Below, in pieces: positions 50,250 through 60,894 of a stretch of DNA of 64,000 bases. The notes under the pieces are model-generated. The model searched no databases. It saw only the letters and a program-made list of their open reading frames with translations, and was not told the origin of the DNA. Position numbers and translations under genes: made by a program. Every line of letters begins with the position of its first letter. Within the stretch, counting starts at the first letter, position 1. The DNA is from Vibrio maerlii (GTDB lineage Bacteria; Pseudomonadota; Gammaproteobacteria; Enterobacterales; Vibrionaceae): NCBI RefSeq assembly GCF_003415655.1, contig NZ_QRHC01000005.1, forward strand, positions 186,001 through 250,000. The letters are read 5' to 3'.

Positions 50250-53200
50250 ATGAAATACGCCGAACTTTTTTGCCAAAGTAACTTCTCTTTTCTCACCGGG
50301 GCATCCCACGCAGAGGAATTGGTGCTGCAAGCCGATTTCTTACGTTATGAGGCCATTGCTATCACCGATGAATGCTCCGTTGCCGGTGTCGTTCGTGCCC
50401 ATACCGCCATCAAGGATCATCAACTTTCCATCAAGCAAATTGTCGGTAGCATGTTTTGGCTCAATGAGACCTGCCAGGTTGTATTGTTGTGTCCTAACAA
50501 ACTCGCTTACGCCGAACTATGCCGCATCATTACTAATGCTCGACGTCGTTCCGAAAAAGGAGAGTATCAATTAGCTGAATGGGATTTGATGTCGATAAAG
50601 CATTGCTTCGTTTTATGGTTGCCGTGCGAAAAAGAATCTGACCAACACTGGGCACAATGGCTAAATCAACACCACCAGCATCGGCTATGGATTGGGGTTC
50701 AACGTCACCTACAAGACAGAGAAAAAGAGTTTCTACATTATTGTTATAAGCTCGGCCAACAATTTTCTATTCCTATTACCGCCTGCGGTGGCGTACTAAT
50801 GCACACCGCAGAACGACTTTCACTCCAGCACACCTTAACTGCAATCAAACAGCTTAAACCTGTGGAACAACTTGGTTCAGAGCTTCTCAGTAATACTGAG
50901 CGGTCATTAAGAAGCAAAGAGAAGCTGTCTCGATTATTTCCAACTGAATGGATTGAAGAAAGCGTCTTTATCGCTCAGCAATGTACGTTTGAGCTGAAAG
51001 AATTAAGCTATCAATATCCTAGTGAGCTCATTCCACAAGGTGAAACACCCATGAGTTACCTACGTCAGCTAGTAGAGGGAGGAAAGCAATTGCGCTTTCC
51101 TCAGGGTGTGCCAAAAGATATCGCAGAGACAATCGAAAAAGAATTAACGTTAATCGAAGAACAAAAGTACCCATTCTTTTTTCTAACGATTCACGACATC
51201 GTCATGTTCGCAAAATCCCAAGGGATTCTGTACCAAGGTCGGGGTTCAGCTGCTAACTCTATCGTCTGTTATTGCTTGGAAATCACAGCGGTCGATCCTA
51301 GGCAAGTATCGGTACTGTTTGAACGGTTCATCAGTAAAGAACGTGATGAGCCGCCTGATATCGACGTAGACTTCGAACATGAGCGACGCGAAGAAGTCAT
51401 CCAGTACATCTACACAAAATATGGGCGTGAAAGAGCGGCGCTAGCAGCAACTGTCATCTCTTATCGCTTTAAAAGCGCGGTGCGAGATGTTGGCAAAGCA
51501 CTCGGCATTCAAGAGGCTCAACTCGACTTTTTCATTAAGAACGTGAATCGTCGTGACCGCTCACTGCCATGGCAATCTCAACTCGTCAAGCTAGGCATCC
51601 AACCCGATTCGCTTAAAGGGCGGCAGTTTATTGAACTGGTTGATGAGATCATCGGTTTTCCTCGTCACCTATCACAACACGTAGGTGGTTTTGTGATTGC
51701 CTCTGGGCCTCTCTACGAATTAGTTCCTGTGGAGAATGCGTCCATGACTGATCGTACTGTGATCCAATGGGATAAAGACGATTTAGAAAGCCTAGGGTTA
51801 CTCAAGGTCGATGTACTTGCTCTCGGTATGCTGACCGCAATTCGTAAGTGCTTTACCGCCATCCAACAGAGAACGGGCAAACAATACAGCATTGCCGATA
51901 TTACCAGACGCAAAGACGATCCTGCGGTTTATGCCATGCTGCAAAAAGCAGATACCGTTGGCGTCTTTCAAATCGAGTCTCGGGCGCAAATGAGTATGTT
52001 GCCACGTTTAAAACCGGCTTGTTACTACGACTTAGTGATTCAAATTGCGATTGTTCGCCCAGGACCGATACAGGGAGACATGGTACATCCATTCCTTAAA
52101 CGACGTGATGGCATTGAGCCTATCACCTACCCTTCAGAAGAAGTGAAAGAGGTATTGGCACGAACCATGGGAGTCCCTATCTTCCAAGAGCAGGTGATCA
52201 AGCTTGCCATGGTAGCCGCTGGATTCAGCGGTGGTGAGGCAGACAAACTCAGACGAGCGATGGCAGCATGGAAAAAGAACGGTAATGTCTTCAAGTTCAA
52301 AGATAAACTCATTACTGGCATGTTGGCGAATGGTTATGAACTCCAATTCGCAGAGCAGTTATTTGACCAGATTTGTGGCTTTGGTGAGTACGGATTCCCA
52401 GAGAGCCATTCGGCCTCCTTTGCGGTACTCGCCTACACTTCTGCCTGGTTAAAGCATTATTACCCAGCTGAGTTTTATACTTCTCTATTGAACAGTTTAC
52501 CTATGGGCTTTTACTCCGCATCACAGCTATTACAAGATGCCAAACGACATCAGATGAATATACAGCCTATCTGTGTAAACCATTCGGACTATCACCATAA
52601 GGTACTCAATGCATGTACTGTTCAATTAGGCTTACGCTTGATAAAAGGACTGAATCATCAAGCTGCCGAAACTATTCGTATTAACAGACCAGCACGAGGC
52701 TACCATCACCCGAACCAACTTAAGCAGATTGGATTGAATAAGGGAGAACTCGAAAAGCTTGCCTCTGCCAATGCCTTTCGAGCAATGAGCAACAATCGTT
52801 ACGATGCGCGCTGGAAAATGATGGAAGACCTGCAAGATCTACCGCTATTTCAGGGCTTACAAGAAGAGGAAGCCAACTATCAATATGCTCCAAGTGATAT
52901 GGATACATTATTGGAAGATCTCGAGTCCACCAGCATCAGTTTAGAGCATCATCCTATTACTCTACTGGAGCGCTCAGGTGCTTTGTCTAAATTCACTCGC
53001 ATGACAGAACTCAAGCAACACTCTCATAAATCAATGGTAACGGTCGTTGGCGTAGTAACAGGACGACAATCACCAGGAACGGCAGCCGGAGTCACCTTCG
53101 TAACTCTAGAAGATGATACCGGAAATATTAACGTTGTGATTTGGGGATCGACCGCTCGAGCACAGCAGAAAGCATACTTAACCGCAAAGGTGATGATGGT

Positions 53201-53312
53201 CAAAGGGATCCTTGAACGTGAGGGAGAAGTCATTCACGTCATTGCGGGTAAGTTAATCGACCTGACCGATGAGCTTGGCAAGTTAAGTATTCACTCACGG
53301 GACTTTCATTAA
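50250..53312 (+). CDS. dnaE2: Error-prone DNA polymerase DnaE2 (ImuC)
   Basis: 1020 residues, C-family polymerase. N-terminal PHP domain (about 1-210); palm with catalytic acidic residues in DEPPDIDVDFEHERREEV near residue 370; thumb and fingers with SRAQMSMLPRLKP and the VRPGPIQGDMVHPFLKRR block; C-terminal OB fold (about 915-1010). Shorter than replicative DnaE and lacking its tau-binding tail. SOS-induced mutagenic synthesis with ImuB. Confidence 0.95.
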   Translation: MKYAELFCQSNFSFLTGASHAEELVLQADFLRYEAIAITDECSVAGVVRAHTAIKDHQLSIKQIVGSMFWLNETCQVVLLCPNKLAYAELCRIITNARRRSEKGEYQLAEWDLMSIKHCFVLWLPCEKESDQHWAQWLNQHHQHRLWIGVQRHLQDREKEFLHYCYKLGQQFSIPITACGGVLMHTAERLSLQHTLTAIKQLKPVEQLGSELLSNTERSLRSKEKLSRLFPTEWIEESVFIAQQCTFELKELSYQYPSELIPQGETPMSYLRQLVEGGKQLRFPQGVPKDIAETIEKELTLIEEQKYPFFFLTIHDIVMFAKSQGILYQGRGSAANSIVCYCLEITAVDPRQVSVLFERFISKERDEPPDIDVDFEHERREEVIQYIYTKYGRERAALAATVISYRFKSAVRDVGKALGIQEAQLDFFIKNVNRRDRSLPWQSQLVKLGIQPDSLKGRQFIELVDEIIGFPRHLSQHVGGFVIASGPLYELVPVENASMTDRTVIQWDKDDLESLGLLKVDVLALGMLTAIRKCFTAIQQRTGKQYSIADITRRKDDPAVYAMLQKADTVGVFQIESRAQMSMLPRLKPACYYDLVIQIAIVRPGPIQGDMVHPFLKRRDGIEPITYPSEEVKEVLARTMGVPIFQEQVIKLAMVAAGFSGGEADKLRRAMAAWKKNGNVFKFKDKLITGMLANGYELQFAEQLFDQICGFGEYGFPESHSASFAVLAYTSAWLKHYYPAEFYTSLLNSLPMGFYSASQLLQDAKRHQMNIQPICVNHSDYHHKVLNACTVQLGLRLIKGLNHQAAETIRINRPARGYHHPNQLKQIGLNKGELEKLASANAFRAMSNNRYDARWKMMEDLQDLPLFQGLQEEEANYQYAPSDMDTLLEDLESTSISLEHHPITLLERSGALSKFTRMTELKQHSHKSMVTVVGVVTGRQSPGTAAGVTFVTLEDDTGNINVVIWGSTARAQQKAYLTAKVMMVKGILEREGEVIHVIAGKLIDLTDELGKLSIHSRDFH

Positions 53313-53334
53313 CACAACAACACTGCGAATACTA

Positions 53335-53363
53335 AAACGGACGCTAAAAGCGTCCGTTTAATT
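53335..53363. terminator. Convergent terminator between dnaE2 and fadR
   Basis: Perfect 11-bp arms AAACGGACGCT / AGCGTCCGTTT with loop AAA; T-rich only modestly on each side. Confidence 0.75.
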
Positions 53364-53384
53364 CATACTCAATAAGTAGACTGA

Positions 53385-54224
53385 TTAACTGTCGTCTTCA
53401 GTGAAGTTAGTAGGAAGCGTTTGCTTCATTTCATTCCAGATCTCACGGCTTGAGATACCGTAGCTACGGATTGCTAGAGGTAGCTTTTCACGCTCATCGT
53501 TTTCACAGATTTGTAGCAGCTCTTGGTAGAATGCAATCGCAAGCTGGCGTGCTTCTGCATTAGAGAAGTAGTAGCTACCGATGCGATCATATAGCTTGCG
53601 CAGACCGTTGAAGATTAGGCCGTAAATCTGGTTTCCTGAGTGGAAAGCCAAACGTTGGAACAACATGTAATCATAGAAGTTGAATGTTTTCGCGATCAGA
53701 ATTGATTGACGCTTCTCTTCATCTTTCTCACCATCATCTTTTACTGATTGACGAATTTTCTCTGCATAAGGTGAAGATTCAATAAACGTATCCCAGCTTT
53801 CTGCGTCGAGTAGGCTTTGACAGCTTTCAATCACATTAGTGATGGTCTTCTCGGACGCTTCTTTATTAACCTTAAATGCATAGCGCATGAAAATAGGGCT
53901 GATATTAGTACGCGCAGCAAGCAGATCTTCAACAATGTTGGTTGCATTATCGACATCTAGTGTCATTAGCGTGTCGAGAATGTGTAAACCAGATGTTTCC
54001 ATGAACTGGTTAACTTTTGTCGGCTTACCATGTTGGATGGTTAGCCAACCATCACGAGCAAGACGCTGAAGAACTTCACGAAGAGTGGTACGAGTTACAC
54101 CAATCAGTTCAGATAGCTCACGCTCTGCGGGTAGGATTGAGCCTGGAGGAAAGCGTCCATTCCAGATGCTTTCAATAATGTACTTCTCAGCGAAACCAGC
54201 TGGACTTTTTGCCTTAATGACCAT
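53385..54224 (-). CDS. fadR: Fatty-acid metabolism regulator FadR (Vibrio type)
   Basis: 279 residues, about 40 longer than E. coli FadR. N-terminal GntR winged helix ([49 protein letters not shown]), then the acyl-CoA-binding domain. The extra residues, roughly 138-177 (around [20 protein letters not shown] and the following charged helix), correspond to the insertion known from Vibrio cholerae FadR, which forms a second ligand site. Represses fad and activates fab genes. Divergent from nhaB. Confidence 0.95.
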   Translation of the reverse strand: MVIKAKSPAGFAEKYIIESIWNGRFPPGSILPAERELSELIGVTRTTLREVLQRLARDGWLTIQHGKPTKVNQFMETSGLHILDTLMTLDVDNATNIVEDLLAARTNISPIFMRYAFKVNKEASEKTITNVIESCQSLLDAESWDTFIESSPYAEKIRQSVKDDGEKDEEKRQSILIAKTFNFYDYMLFQRLAFHSGNQIYGLIFNGLRKLYDRIGSYYFSNAEARQLAIAFYQELLQICENDEREKLPLAIRSYGISSREIWNEMKQTLPTNFTEDDS

Positions 54225-54832
54225 CGAATCGATTATCCAATTTATTCGTTATAAAATTATTAATTCACTCATCATACCACTAGTTTTTGGGATTCTAAAA
54301 TTTAACACCCTAGTTATACGATTACGCTTCAAAAGTACTTCCACCCCAAATGTTTCTGAATAAAACTAAGAGCAATACCTATCAATCATTAAGTTTTTTA
54401 TCACCTTAATCAAAAAGTATTATTTAATCCCTTACTGTACGGTGGGTGTGGAATATCAACTCATTCACGAAAGCTCAGTTATTTTTGTCTCAAATCAACA
54501 TTTCTTGTCACTAAACTGTAATTTTTAATCATTTCACCCCGTTTATAATTTAAAACTCTAGTAATCATAAAAAGCATGATATCCTACCCACATTGATCGC
54601 GTTTTTGACAATCCCTTTATATTTAATGTTGACTAAATGTTAAGTAAAGGTATTGTTGCGGTCGAGAATTTTGTACTGCTTATCGTCAAATGGGGAGTGA
54701 CTTGGCAAGGTTGCAAACTTATATTGCAAACACCTTCTTGTTGCCTTTCTAAGTTACTGTTATTGAAGCGGATATCCGCAAATGGCGACGAGCTTTATTT
54801 CGTCTATTCAATTTTACACAAAGAGTATTACC
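54225..54832. other. Long divergent intergenic region between fadR and nhaB
   Basis: 608 bp without a coding sequence I can support; the open frames in it have poor codon use and no good ribosome-binding site. It contains a TTGACA (about 54608), a TTGACT (54629), a direct repeat TTGCAAAC (54713, 54725) and a perfect 12-bp palindrome GCGGATATCCGC (54768-54779). The right half may be a long nhaB leader. Confidence 0.45.
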
Positions 54833-56425
54833 ATGCCGATGTCACTCGGAAATGCTTTCATCAAGAACTTTCTTGGCAAAGCACCTGATTGGTACAAAGT
54901 TGCCATCATTGCATTTCTTGTTATTAACCCGATCGTTTTCTTTTTTGTTGACCCGTTTGTTGCAGGTTGGTTGTTAGTTGTTGAATTTATTTTTACTCTA
55001 GCAATGGCACTGAAGTGTTATCCACTGCAACCTGGTGGCCTTTTAGCCATCGAAGCCATCGGTATGGGCATGACCAGTCCCGAATTGGTTTATCATGAGC
55101 TTCAAAACAACCTGCCAGTAATTCTTCTATTGGTCTTCATGGTTGCGGGTATCTACTTCATGAAAGAGCTACTGCTCTTCATCTTCACCAAGATACTACT
55201 TGGCATCCGCTCAAAAGTTCTTCTTTCTGTCGCATTCTGTGTTGCAGCAGCATTCCTATCAGCGTTCCTTGACGCACTAACCGTAATTGCGGTTGTTATC
55301 AGTGTCGCTGTTGGCTTCTACTCGATTTACCACAAGGTTGCTTCTGGTAAAGGCACAAACTCTTCACATGACCACACGCAAGACGAGCACTTTTCTGAGC
55401 TAACTCGTGATGACCTGGAAGACTACCGTGCATTCCTGCGTTCACTACTAATGCACGCTGGTGTGGGTACAGCACTTGGTGGTGTAATGACCATGGTAGG
55501 CGAGCCGCAAAACCTGGTAATTGCAAGCCAAGCGAGCTGGGATTTCGGTGAATTCATCGTACGTATGCTACCTGTTACTATCCCTGTATTTATCTGCGGT
55601 ATTATCACTTGTGCATTGGTCGAGAAGCTAAAAGTATTCGGCTACGGCGCAGAGCTGCCAAACAACGTTCGTCAAATCCTAGTCGACTTCGATACTGAAG
55701 CGCGTAAGAACCGTACTAAACAAGATATCGCTAAGCTTTGGATTCAAGGTGCTATCGCGGTATGGCTAATCGTTGGCCTTGCGCTTCACGTGGCAGAAGT
55801 AGGTCTAATCGGTCTTTCTGTTATCATCCTTGCAACGGCGTTCACTGGCGTTATCGAAGAGCACTCTTTAGGAAAAGCGTTTGAAGAGGCACTACCTTTC
55901 ACCGCACTACTTGCTGTTTTCTTCTCTATCGTTGCTGTGATCATCGACCAGGAGTTGTTCAAGCCAGTAATCGATGCAGTACTTGCTGTTGAAGATAAAG
56001 GTACGCAACTTGCCCTGTTCTACGTTGCAAACGGTGTTCTATCTATGGTGTCAGACAACGTATTCGTAGGTACGGTTTACATCAATGAAGTGAAAGCAGC
56101 GCTTGTTGAAGGTCTTATTACTCGTGATCAGTTTGATCTTCTTGCGGTAGCAATCAACACAGGTACTAACCTGCCTTCTGTTGCAACGCCAAACGGTCAA
56201 GCAGCATTCCTATTCCTACTAACATCTGCACTAGCACCGCTGATTCGTCTATCTTACGGACGCATGGTTATCATGGCACTGCCGTACACAATCGTGCTAG
56301 CGGTTGTTGGTCTAATGGGCATCATCTTCCTTGTTGAACCAATGACAGCATGGTTCTACGATGCAGGCTGGATCTCTCATCATGTTGGTGAAGCGACACA
56401 CGCTGTATCGGGTGGTCATCACTAA
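54833..56425 (+). CDS. nhaB: Na+/H+ antiporter NhaB
   Basis: 530 residues, with about 12 membrane helices. Characteristic blocks: [82 protein letters not shown] and [16 protein letters not shown]. It expels Na+ in exchange for H+. I start at 54833 (MPMSLGNAF) as in other Vibrio NhaB; the 17 upstream residues are not family sequence. Same neighbours as in E. coli (fadR-nhaB-dsbB). Confidence 0.96.
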   Translation: MPMSLGNAFIKNFLGKAPDWYKVAIIAFLVINPIVFFFVDPFVAGWLLVVEFIFTLAMALKCYPLQPGGLLAIEAIGMGMTSPELVYHELQNNLPVILLLVFMVAGIYFMKELLLFIFTKILLGIRSKVLLSVAFCVAAAFLSAFLDALTVIAVVISVAVGFYSIYHKVASGKGTNSSHDHTQDEHFSELTRDDLEDYRAFLRSLLMHAGVGTALGGVMTMVGEPQNLVIASQASWDFGEFIVRMLPVTIPVFICGIITCALVEKLKVFGYGAELPNNVRQILVDFDTEARKNRTKQDIAKLWIQGAIAVWLIVGLALHVAEVGLIGLSVIILATAFTGVIEEHSLGKAFEEALPFTALLAVFFSIVAVIIDQELFKPVIDAVLAVEDKGTQLALFYVANGVLSMVSDNVFVGTVYINEVKAALVEGLITRDQFDLLAVAINTGTNLPSVATPNGQAAFLFLLTSALAPLIRLSYGRMVIMALPYTIVLAVVGLMGIIFLVEPMTAWFYDAGWISHHVGEATHAVSGGHH

Positions 56426-56484
56426 TTTGAAGAAATGACCTTTTAAGCACAATTTTTCTGTTGCTTAAGAAACTTTTCCAAGTT

Positions 56485-56516
56485 AAAAAGCTCTGAGTAT
56501 TCAGGGCTTTTTTATT
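56485..56516 (+). terminator. Terminator of nhaB
   Basis: 12-bp arms AAAAAGCTCTGA / TCAGGGCTTTTT (one G-U) around GTAT, then TTATT. Confidence 0.85.
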
Positions 56517-56556
56517 ACCCAAGAATTTTATATTTCACACAAAGGAATGATTACTT

Positions 56557-57084
56557 GTGAGTTTTTTCCATTTCCTCAACGATTTCTCTAAACGCAGACT
56601 CTCTTGGGCTCTGCTACTCATCTTCATCATCTTCTTCGAGCTTTGCGCACTGTTTTTCCAACACGTGATGATGCTTGCTCCTTGCGTGATGTGTATTTAT
56701 GAACGCATTGCGATGCTTGGAATTGGGGTTGGAGCCGCCATTGGGTTAATCGCACCTAACAACCCACTGGTTCGTTGGATTGGTCTAGCGGTATGGGGGG
56801 CAAGTGCGTACAAAGGCCTAGCTCTGTCGATGCAGCACGTTGACTTCCAGTTTAACCCATCGCCATTTGCCACTTGTGACCTATTTGTGACCTTCCCTGA
56901 CTGGGCGCCACTAAACCAATGGGTTCCTTGGATGTTTGAAGCTTATGGTGAGTGTAGCAAGATTGTATGGCAGTTTATCGGCCTATCCATGCCACAATGG
57001 TTGGTAGTCATTTTTGCAGGTAACCTAGTTGCACTCGCGTTTATCGTGCTGGCTCAATTTTTCAAGAAAAGAGCGGAAGAATAA
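56557..57084 (+). CDS. dsbB: Disulfide bond formation protein DsbB
   Basis: 175 residues with four membrane helices. The first periplasmic loop has APCVMCIYER (Cys pair near 43 and 46), and the second carries ATCDLF and GECSK cysteines. It reoxidises DsbA and passes electrons to quinone. GTG start. Follows nhaB on the same strand but past a terminator. Confidence 0.96.
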   Translation: MSFFHFLNDFSKRRLSWALLLIFIIFFELCALFFQHVMMLAPCVMCIYERIAMLGIGVGAAIGLIAPNNPLVRWIGLAVWGASAYKGLALSMQHVDFQFNPSPFATCDLFVTFPDWAPLNQWVPWMFEAYGECSKIVWQFIGLSMPQWLVVIFAGNLVALAFIVLAQFFKKRAEE

Positions 57085-57099
57085 GTTCGAAAAAGCGTC

Positions 57100-57131
57100 C
57101 CTAGTTCCTTGAGTTAAGCCAAGGAGCTAGG
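57100..57131. terminator. Imperfect inverted repeat between dsbB and the SEC-C gene
   Basis: CCTAG-T-TCCTT pairs with AAGGA-G-CTAGG around a 10-base loop, between converging genes. On the minus strand GCTTTTTCG follows, so it could terminate the SEC-C gene. It contains GAGCTAG, the core of the octamer arrays, but only once. Confidence 0.5.
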
Positions 57132-57148
57132 AACTTCAATCTTAACGG

Positions 57149-57754
57149 TTACTTACCACAACACTTCTTGAATTTCTTGCCGCTTCCACAAGGACATGGG
57201 TCGTTACGACCCGTGCCTTTAAATGGGTTCACGCTTTGCGCTTTATTGCCCAGCATTTGTTCATCAGCTGCCAACGCCACTTCGGTCACCATTACATCTA
57301 GCTGATCCGTAAAGTCAGATAATGACGGCACATCATCCATACCTGCATCACGCATCTGTTGCTGAGTCGATTCTTCGTCGATCGCCAACATTAATGTAGT
57401 CAACAATGCCTGCAGCATACGCGCAGTGCCATCACTGAGTTTTTCGAAGTCCCATTGTTCACTCACAACAGGCCACACATTCATAAAACCTTCAGCAAAT
57501 TCAGCGAGGGCATCGTCTCCTTCTAACAAAGAAGAAAGGCTGTATTCACTGCGCTGGATGAGATTGTGCTGACGGTTTATTTGTTCCGTAACTAATGACT
57601 CCAACTCTTCACTGACACCTGCAACCAAATTCGGCAGCCATTCTTTTGGGTCTAATGGTTTAGTTGCTAGGTTAGAGGCAAAAATCGCACCTTCAAAAAA
57701 GAAGCCTGCGTAATCAGTATCAAGACTAGAAAGGTCTAAGGTTTGGTAAGTCAT
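57149..57754 (-). CDS. UPF0149/YecA-like protein with SEC-C metal-binding motif
   Basis: 201 residues: an all-helical UPF0149-type domain (about 1-170, with [18 protein letters not shown]) and a C-terminal SEC-C zinc motif [24 protein letters not shown] tails are found in SecA and YecA, where they bind metal and ribosomes or SecB. The role of the whole protein is unknown. Confidence 0.85.
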   Translation of the reverse strand: MTYQTLDLSSLDTDYAGFFFEGAIFASNLATKPLDPKEWLPNLVAGVSEELESLVTEQINRQHNLIQRSEYSLSSLLEGDDALAEFAEGFMNVWPVVSEQWDFEKLSDGTARMLQALLTTLMLAIDEESTQQQMRDAGMDDVPSLSDFTDQLDVMVTEVALAADEQMLGNKAQSVNPFKGTGRNDPCPCGSGKKFKKCCGK

Positions 57755-57920
57755 GTTAGATCTGCTTATCAGTAAATTAATCTGGCGACATTATAGCCCT
57801 ATTCATAATTAACTAAAGTGACGTTTCAGAGAACCTGTCGGCTGCCTAATAACTTAGGATTAGTGACAAGACTGAACATAGCTCGTACAATCACGCGTTC
57901 TTAATAGTACGGTGATAAAC

Positions 57921-58871
57921 ATGCGAGTAATCCTTGGCCCTATGGAGGGTGTTTTAGACCATTTAATGCGTGAGATTCTGACAGAGATTAATGATTACGA
58001 TCTCTGTGTGACAGAGTTTGTGCGTGTGGTTGATCAATTACTCCCCCCTCACGTTTTTCAACGTATCTGCCCCGAGCTAAATCAAGGTTCGCAAACCATG
58101 GCGGGTGTACCTGTCCATGTTCAACTGCTTGGCCAACACCCTCAATGGATGGCAGAGAATGCCGTACAAGCAGCGAGCCTTGGCGCTAAAGGTATCGACC
58201 TTAACTTCGGTTGCCCAGCCAAGGCGGTGAACAAAAGTAATGGTGGCGCCTCATTACTCAAAGAGCCAGAGCTCATCTACCAAGTGGTGAAATCGTGTCG
58301 TGAAGCAGTACCTGCGCACATACCGGTCTCTGCCAAGATTCGCTTAGGCTGGGAAGATCCAGAAGAATGCTTTGAAATCGTCGATGCCATCGAGCAAGCG
58401 AAAGCAGACGAGTTGACCGTTCACGCGCGTACAAAAACAGGTGGCTACAAAGCGAGCGAGATCAAGTGGGATTACATAAACCAAATTCGTCAAAAGACCT
58501 CGTTACCACTGATTGCCAATGGCGAAATCTGGAATTACCAAGACGGACAAAACTGTATTGCAGCGACAGGTATTGACTCTTTAATGGTTTGCCGAGGTGC
58601 ATTCAACGTCCCAAACCTAGGCAATGTGGTTAAGCACAACCATGCGCCAATGCCATGGGAAGATGTGCTACGTCTACTATTGCGTTATTCAGAGTTTGAA
58701 ATTGAGGGCGATAAAGGGCTCTACTACCCTAACCGCGTAAAACAGTGGTTTGTTTACCTACGAAAGGAATACCCGGAAGCTGAAGAGATTTTCAGAGAGA
58801 TCCGTACTTTCAAAAAGGCCACTCCTATTGTAGAACGTATTCAGCATTATCACGCAAAACTTGTCGCCTAA
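57921..58871 (+). CDS. dusC: tRNA-dihydrouridine(16) synthase DusC
   Basis: 316 residues; FMN TIM-barrel reducing U16 of tRNA. MRVILGPMEGVLDHLMREILTE, TEFVRVV, the catalytic cysteine in NFGCPAKAVNKSNGGASLL, and HARTKTGGYK fit DusC specifically. ATG at 57921, as in E. coli; a GTG three codons upstream is less likely. Confidence 0.95.
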   Translation: MRVILGPMEGVLDHLMREILTEINDYDLCVTEFVRVVDQLLPPHVFQRICPELNQGSQTMAGVPVHVQLLGQHPQWMAENAVQAASLGAKGIDLNFGCPAKAVNKSNGGASLLKEPELIYQVVKSCREAVPAHIPVSAKIRLGWEDPEECFEIVDAIEQAKADELTVHARTKTGGYKASEIKWDYINQIRQKTSLPLIANGEIWNYQDGQNCIAATGIDSLMVCRGAFNVPNLGNVVKHNHAPMPWEDVLRLLLRYSEFEIEGDKGLYYPNRVKQWFVYLRKEYPEAEEIFREIRTFKKATPIVERIQHYHAKLVA

Positions 58872-58896
58872 AAAGGAGCCTTTCGGCTCCTTTTTT
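58869..58896. terminator. Convergent terminator between dusC and malZ
   Basis: AAAAGGAGCC / GGCTCCTTTT stem with TTTC loop and T6; A-rich on the opposite side, so it works both ways. Same hairpin as that after rpsA. Confidence 0.9.
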
Positions 58897-58899
58897 AAC

Positions 58900-60735
58900 T
58901 CAGCACTGAGTATAAATATCGGCAGTCATTGCCGGTAGCGTAATATCTAACGAGCCCTCAAGAATCTTCGTCGATTCTTGGCCTTCAGCTTGGAAAGAAC
59001 CACTCTCAAACCCTAACTTCCACATAGGTACAGAGATGTCCTTCTGCTCTTGAGAGCTGTTGACGCTAACAAGTGTCACTTCATCACCATAAACCCGAGC
59101 AAACACCCAACATAATTCGTCACAGTACAGCTCTTGTAAGTGACCTTTCTGCAAACTGATACGCGACTTTCGTAGCTCAATTAAAGATCGGAAGTATGGA
59201 AACCAAGGAGAGGTACTCTCTTCGCCCCAAGGGAAACAGCGACGATTATCTGGATCCTGCCCACCTTTTAAGCCGACTTCGGTACCGTAGTACAGGCAAG
59301 GGGTGCCGAGGTAAGTCATCAATAAGGTTGCGGCTACTTTCAGCTTGCTTTCGTCGTTATCTATAAGAGAGATAAAGCGTGCGGTATCATGACTATCGAG
59401 TTGATTGAGTTGTGATAATTGGTTGAGCCAAGGCACCTTAGCTCTCGCTTCAGCAAGCCAATCTCTAAACTCAATCATATTGAGATCGATCGGCTGATAA
59501 GCGATGTCTTGTTTTGCAATTAACGCTCTCAAAGGGTGTGCAAAACCATAATAGTTCATGGCACCATCTTCTTGGTCACCCTGTAGCCATGGTGTCGCTT
59601 CGAAAAAGTGTTCACCGAGTACATAAGCTTCCGGATTTTCTTGTTTGGTTGCATCTCGGAACGCTTGTACATAGTGGGCGTTGTTCTTCGCGCCCTCGCC
59701 TTCTCCAAGCATATGAATCACGTCAAAACGCCAGCCATCAATATCATAAGGTGCACGCAGCCAATGTTTGATTACTGCATCGTCTGACTGATAGATGTAA
59801 TCCTTCACTTGCTGATTTTCAAAATTCAGCACAGGTAATGAATCAATTCCCTTCCAACCGATGTAATTGGTTGAATCTTCCTTATCAAAAAAGTAGTAGT
59901 CATGATAAGGCGATTGAGGGTTTGCATACGCACCGCTATCAGTACGCTGCATACGGTCAAACCAAGCATGCTCTGTCGAGGTATGGTTAAATACCGCATC
60001 AAGAATCAGCCTCATTCCACGTTGCTTAGTATCCATGCGCAACAGAGCAAAATCTTCTTCACTGCCTAAATGTGGGTCGATACTCATGTAATCTTGGGTA
60101 TCGTATTTATGATTACTTGGGGAGGTAAAAATCGGGTTTAGATAGAGTGCTGTGATACCCAAATCTTGTAGGTAATCGAGCTTATGATTGATACCGACTA
60201 AGTCGCCACCAAAAAATTCCGCAGCTCCGGTACCACCATGACCATCAACCGCATCCCCCCACTCTTTCGCGACTACAGGACGCTCGCCATTATTGAGGGC
60301 ATACTCACCGGTTTTTACGCTAATTTCGGGGTTACCATTACAGAATCGATCAGGGAAAATTTGATAGAAAACTTGCTCAGACACCCATTCTGGAGGTTGG
60401 TGCTTTGCGTTAAACTTGAAGTGGAACTCATGACTTGGAATACGCTTTTGCACACCACGAGCATCTAGCCAATATTGCCCCTTCTCATCCTGAACTTTGA
60501 AAACGTATTTAGTGAGGTCTTTATCATGGTTGATTTCAAAGCTTGCTTGCCATTCGTGTAACCGTCCTACCTGACCAAGGTAGGTCATATCAACAAAGTA
60601 CTCTTCATTATCAGGCTCATGACGAACCTGGACAGACAACCACTCTTTAGAGTCTGTGCGAAGTTTGACCTTCAGTTGGTTATTGGAAAACGACAGCCCA
60701 TCTTGGGTTTGGGCATGAGAAAGGAAAACGGTCAT
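58900..60735 (-). CDS. malZ: Maltodextrin glucosidase MalZ
   Basis: 611 residues, GH13. N-terminal immunoglobulin-like domain (about 1-115), then the barrel with QIFPDRFCNG, DAVFNHTS, nucleophile Asp in DGWRFDVIHMLG, acid/base Glu in LGEHFFEA and LDSHDTARF. It releases glucose from short maltodextrins in the cytoplasm. No signal peptide. No maltose regulon neighbours in this window. Confidence 0.9.
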   Translation of the reverse strand: MTVFLSHAQTQDGLSFSNNQLKVKLRTDSKEWLSVQVRHEPDNEEYFVDMTYLGQVGRLHEWQASFEINHDKDLTKYVFKVQDEKGQYWLDARGVQKRIPSHEFHFKFNAKHQPPEWVSEQVFYQIFPDRFCNGNPEISVKTGEYALNNGERPVVAKEWGDAVDGHGGTGAAEFFGGDLVGINHKLDYLQDLGITALYLNPIFTSPSNHKYDTQDYMSIDPHLGSEEDFALLRMDTKQRGMRLILDAVFNHTSTEHAWFDRMQRTDSGAYANPQSPYHDYYFFDKEDSTNYIGWKGIDSLPVLNFENQQVKDYIYQSDDAVIKHWLRAPYDIDGWRFDVIHMLGEGEGAKNNAHYVQAFRDATKQENPEAYVLGEHFFEATPWLQGDQEDGAMNYYGFAHPLRALIAKQDIAYQPIDLNMIEFRDWLAEARAKVPWLNQLSQLNQLDSHDTARFISLIDNDESKLKVAATLLMTYLGTPCLYYGTEVGLKGGQDPDNRRCFPWGEESTSPWFPYFRSLIELRKSRISLQKGHLQELYCDELCWVFARVYGDEVTLVSVNSSQEQKDISVPMWKLGFESGSFQAEGQESTKILEGSLDITLPAMTADIYTQC

Positions 60736-60797
60736 TGCAAAGTACTCGCCATGTAACGCTCAATAATTCGAGCCAATTGGAAAACTTTGCTAAAGAT

Positions 60798-60849
60798 AGA
60801 AATAATCCTTCAAACCACAACGACGTCATGTCGATAAGATTTGAAGGAT
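60798..60849 (-). terminator. Nested inverted repeat after yfbV
   Basis: Outer perfect arms ATCCTTCAAA / TTTGAAGGAT (60805-60814 and 60840-60849) enclose an inner CGAC-GTCAT-GTCG hairpin. The minus strand continues TATTTCTATC. A plausible yfbV terminator, but with a large loop and weak T run. Confidence 0.5.
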
Positions 60850-60894
60850 CACACTTTGTAGAGGTTTAGAGTCTAAAATTCGAGCTTGAAAAGA

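Noticed and set aside
54637..54888. 83-residue plus-strand open frame before nhaB
   Set aside because: It runs into nhaB in another frame, lacks a ribosome-binding site and has atypical composition; better read as leader.
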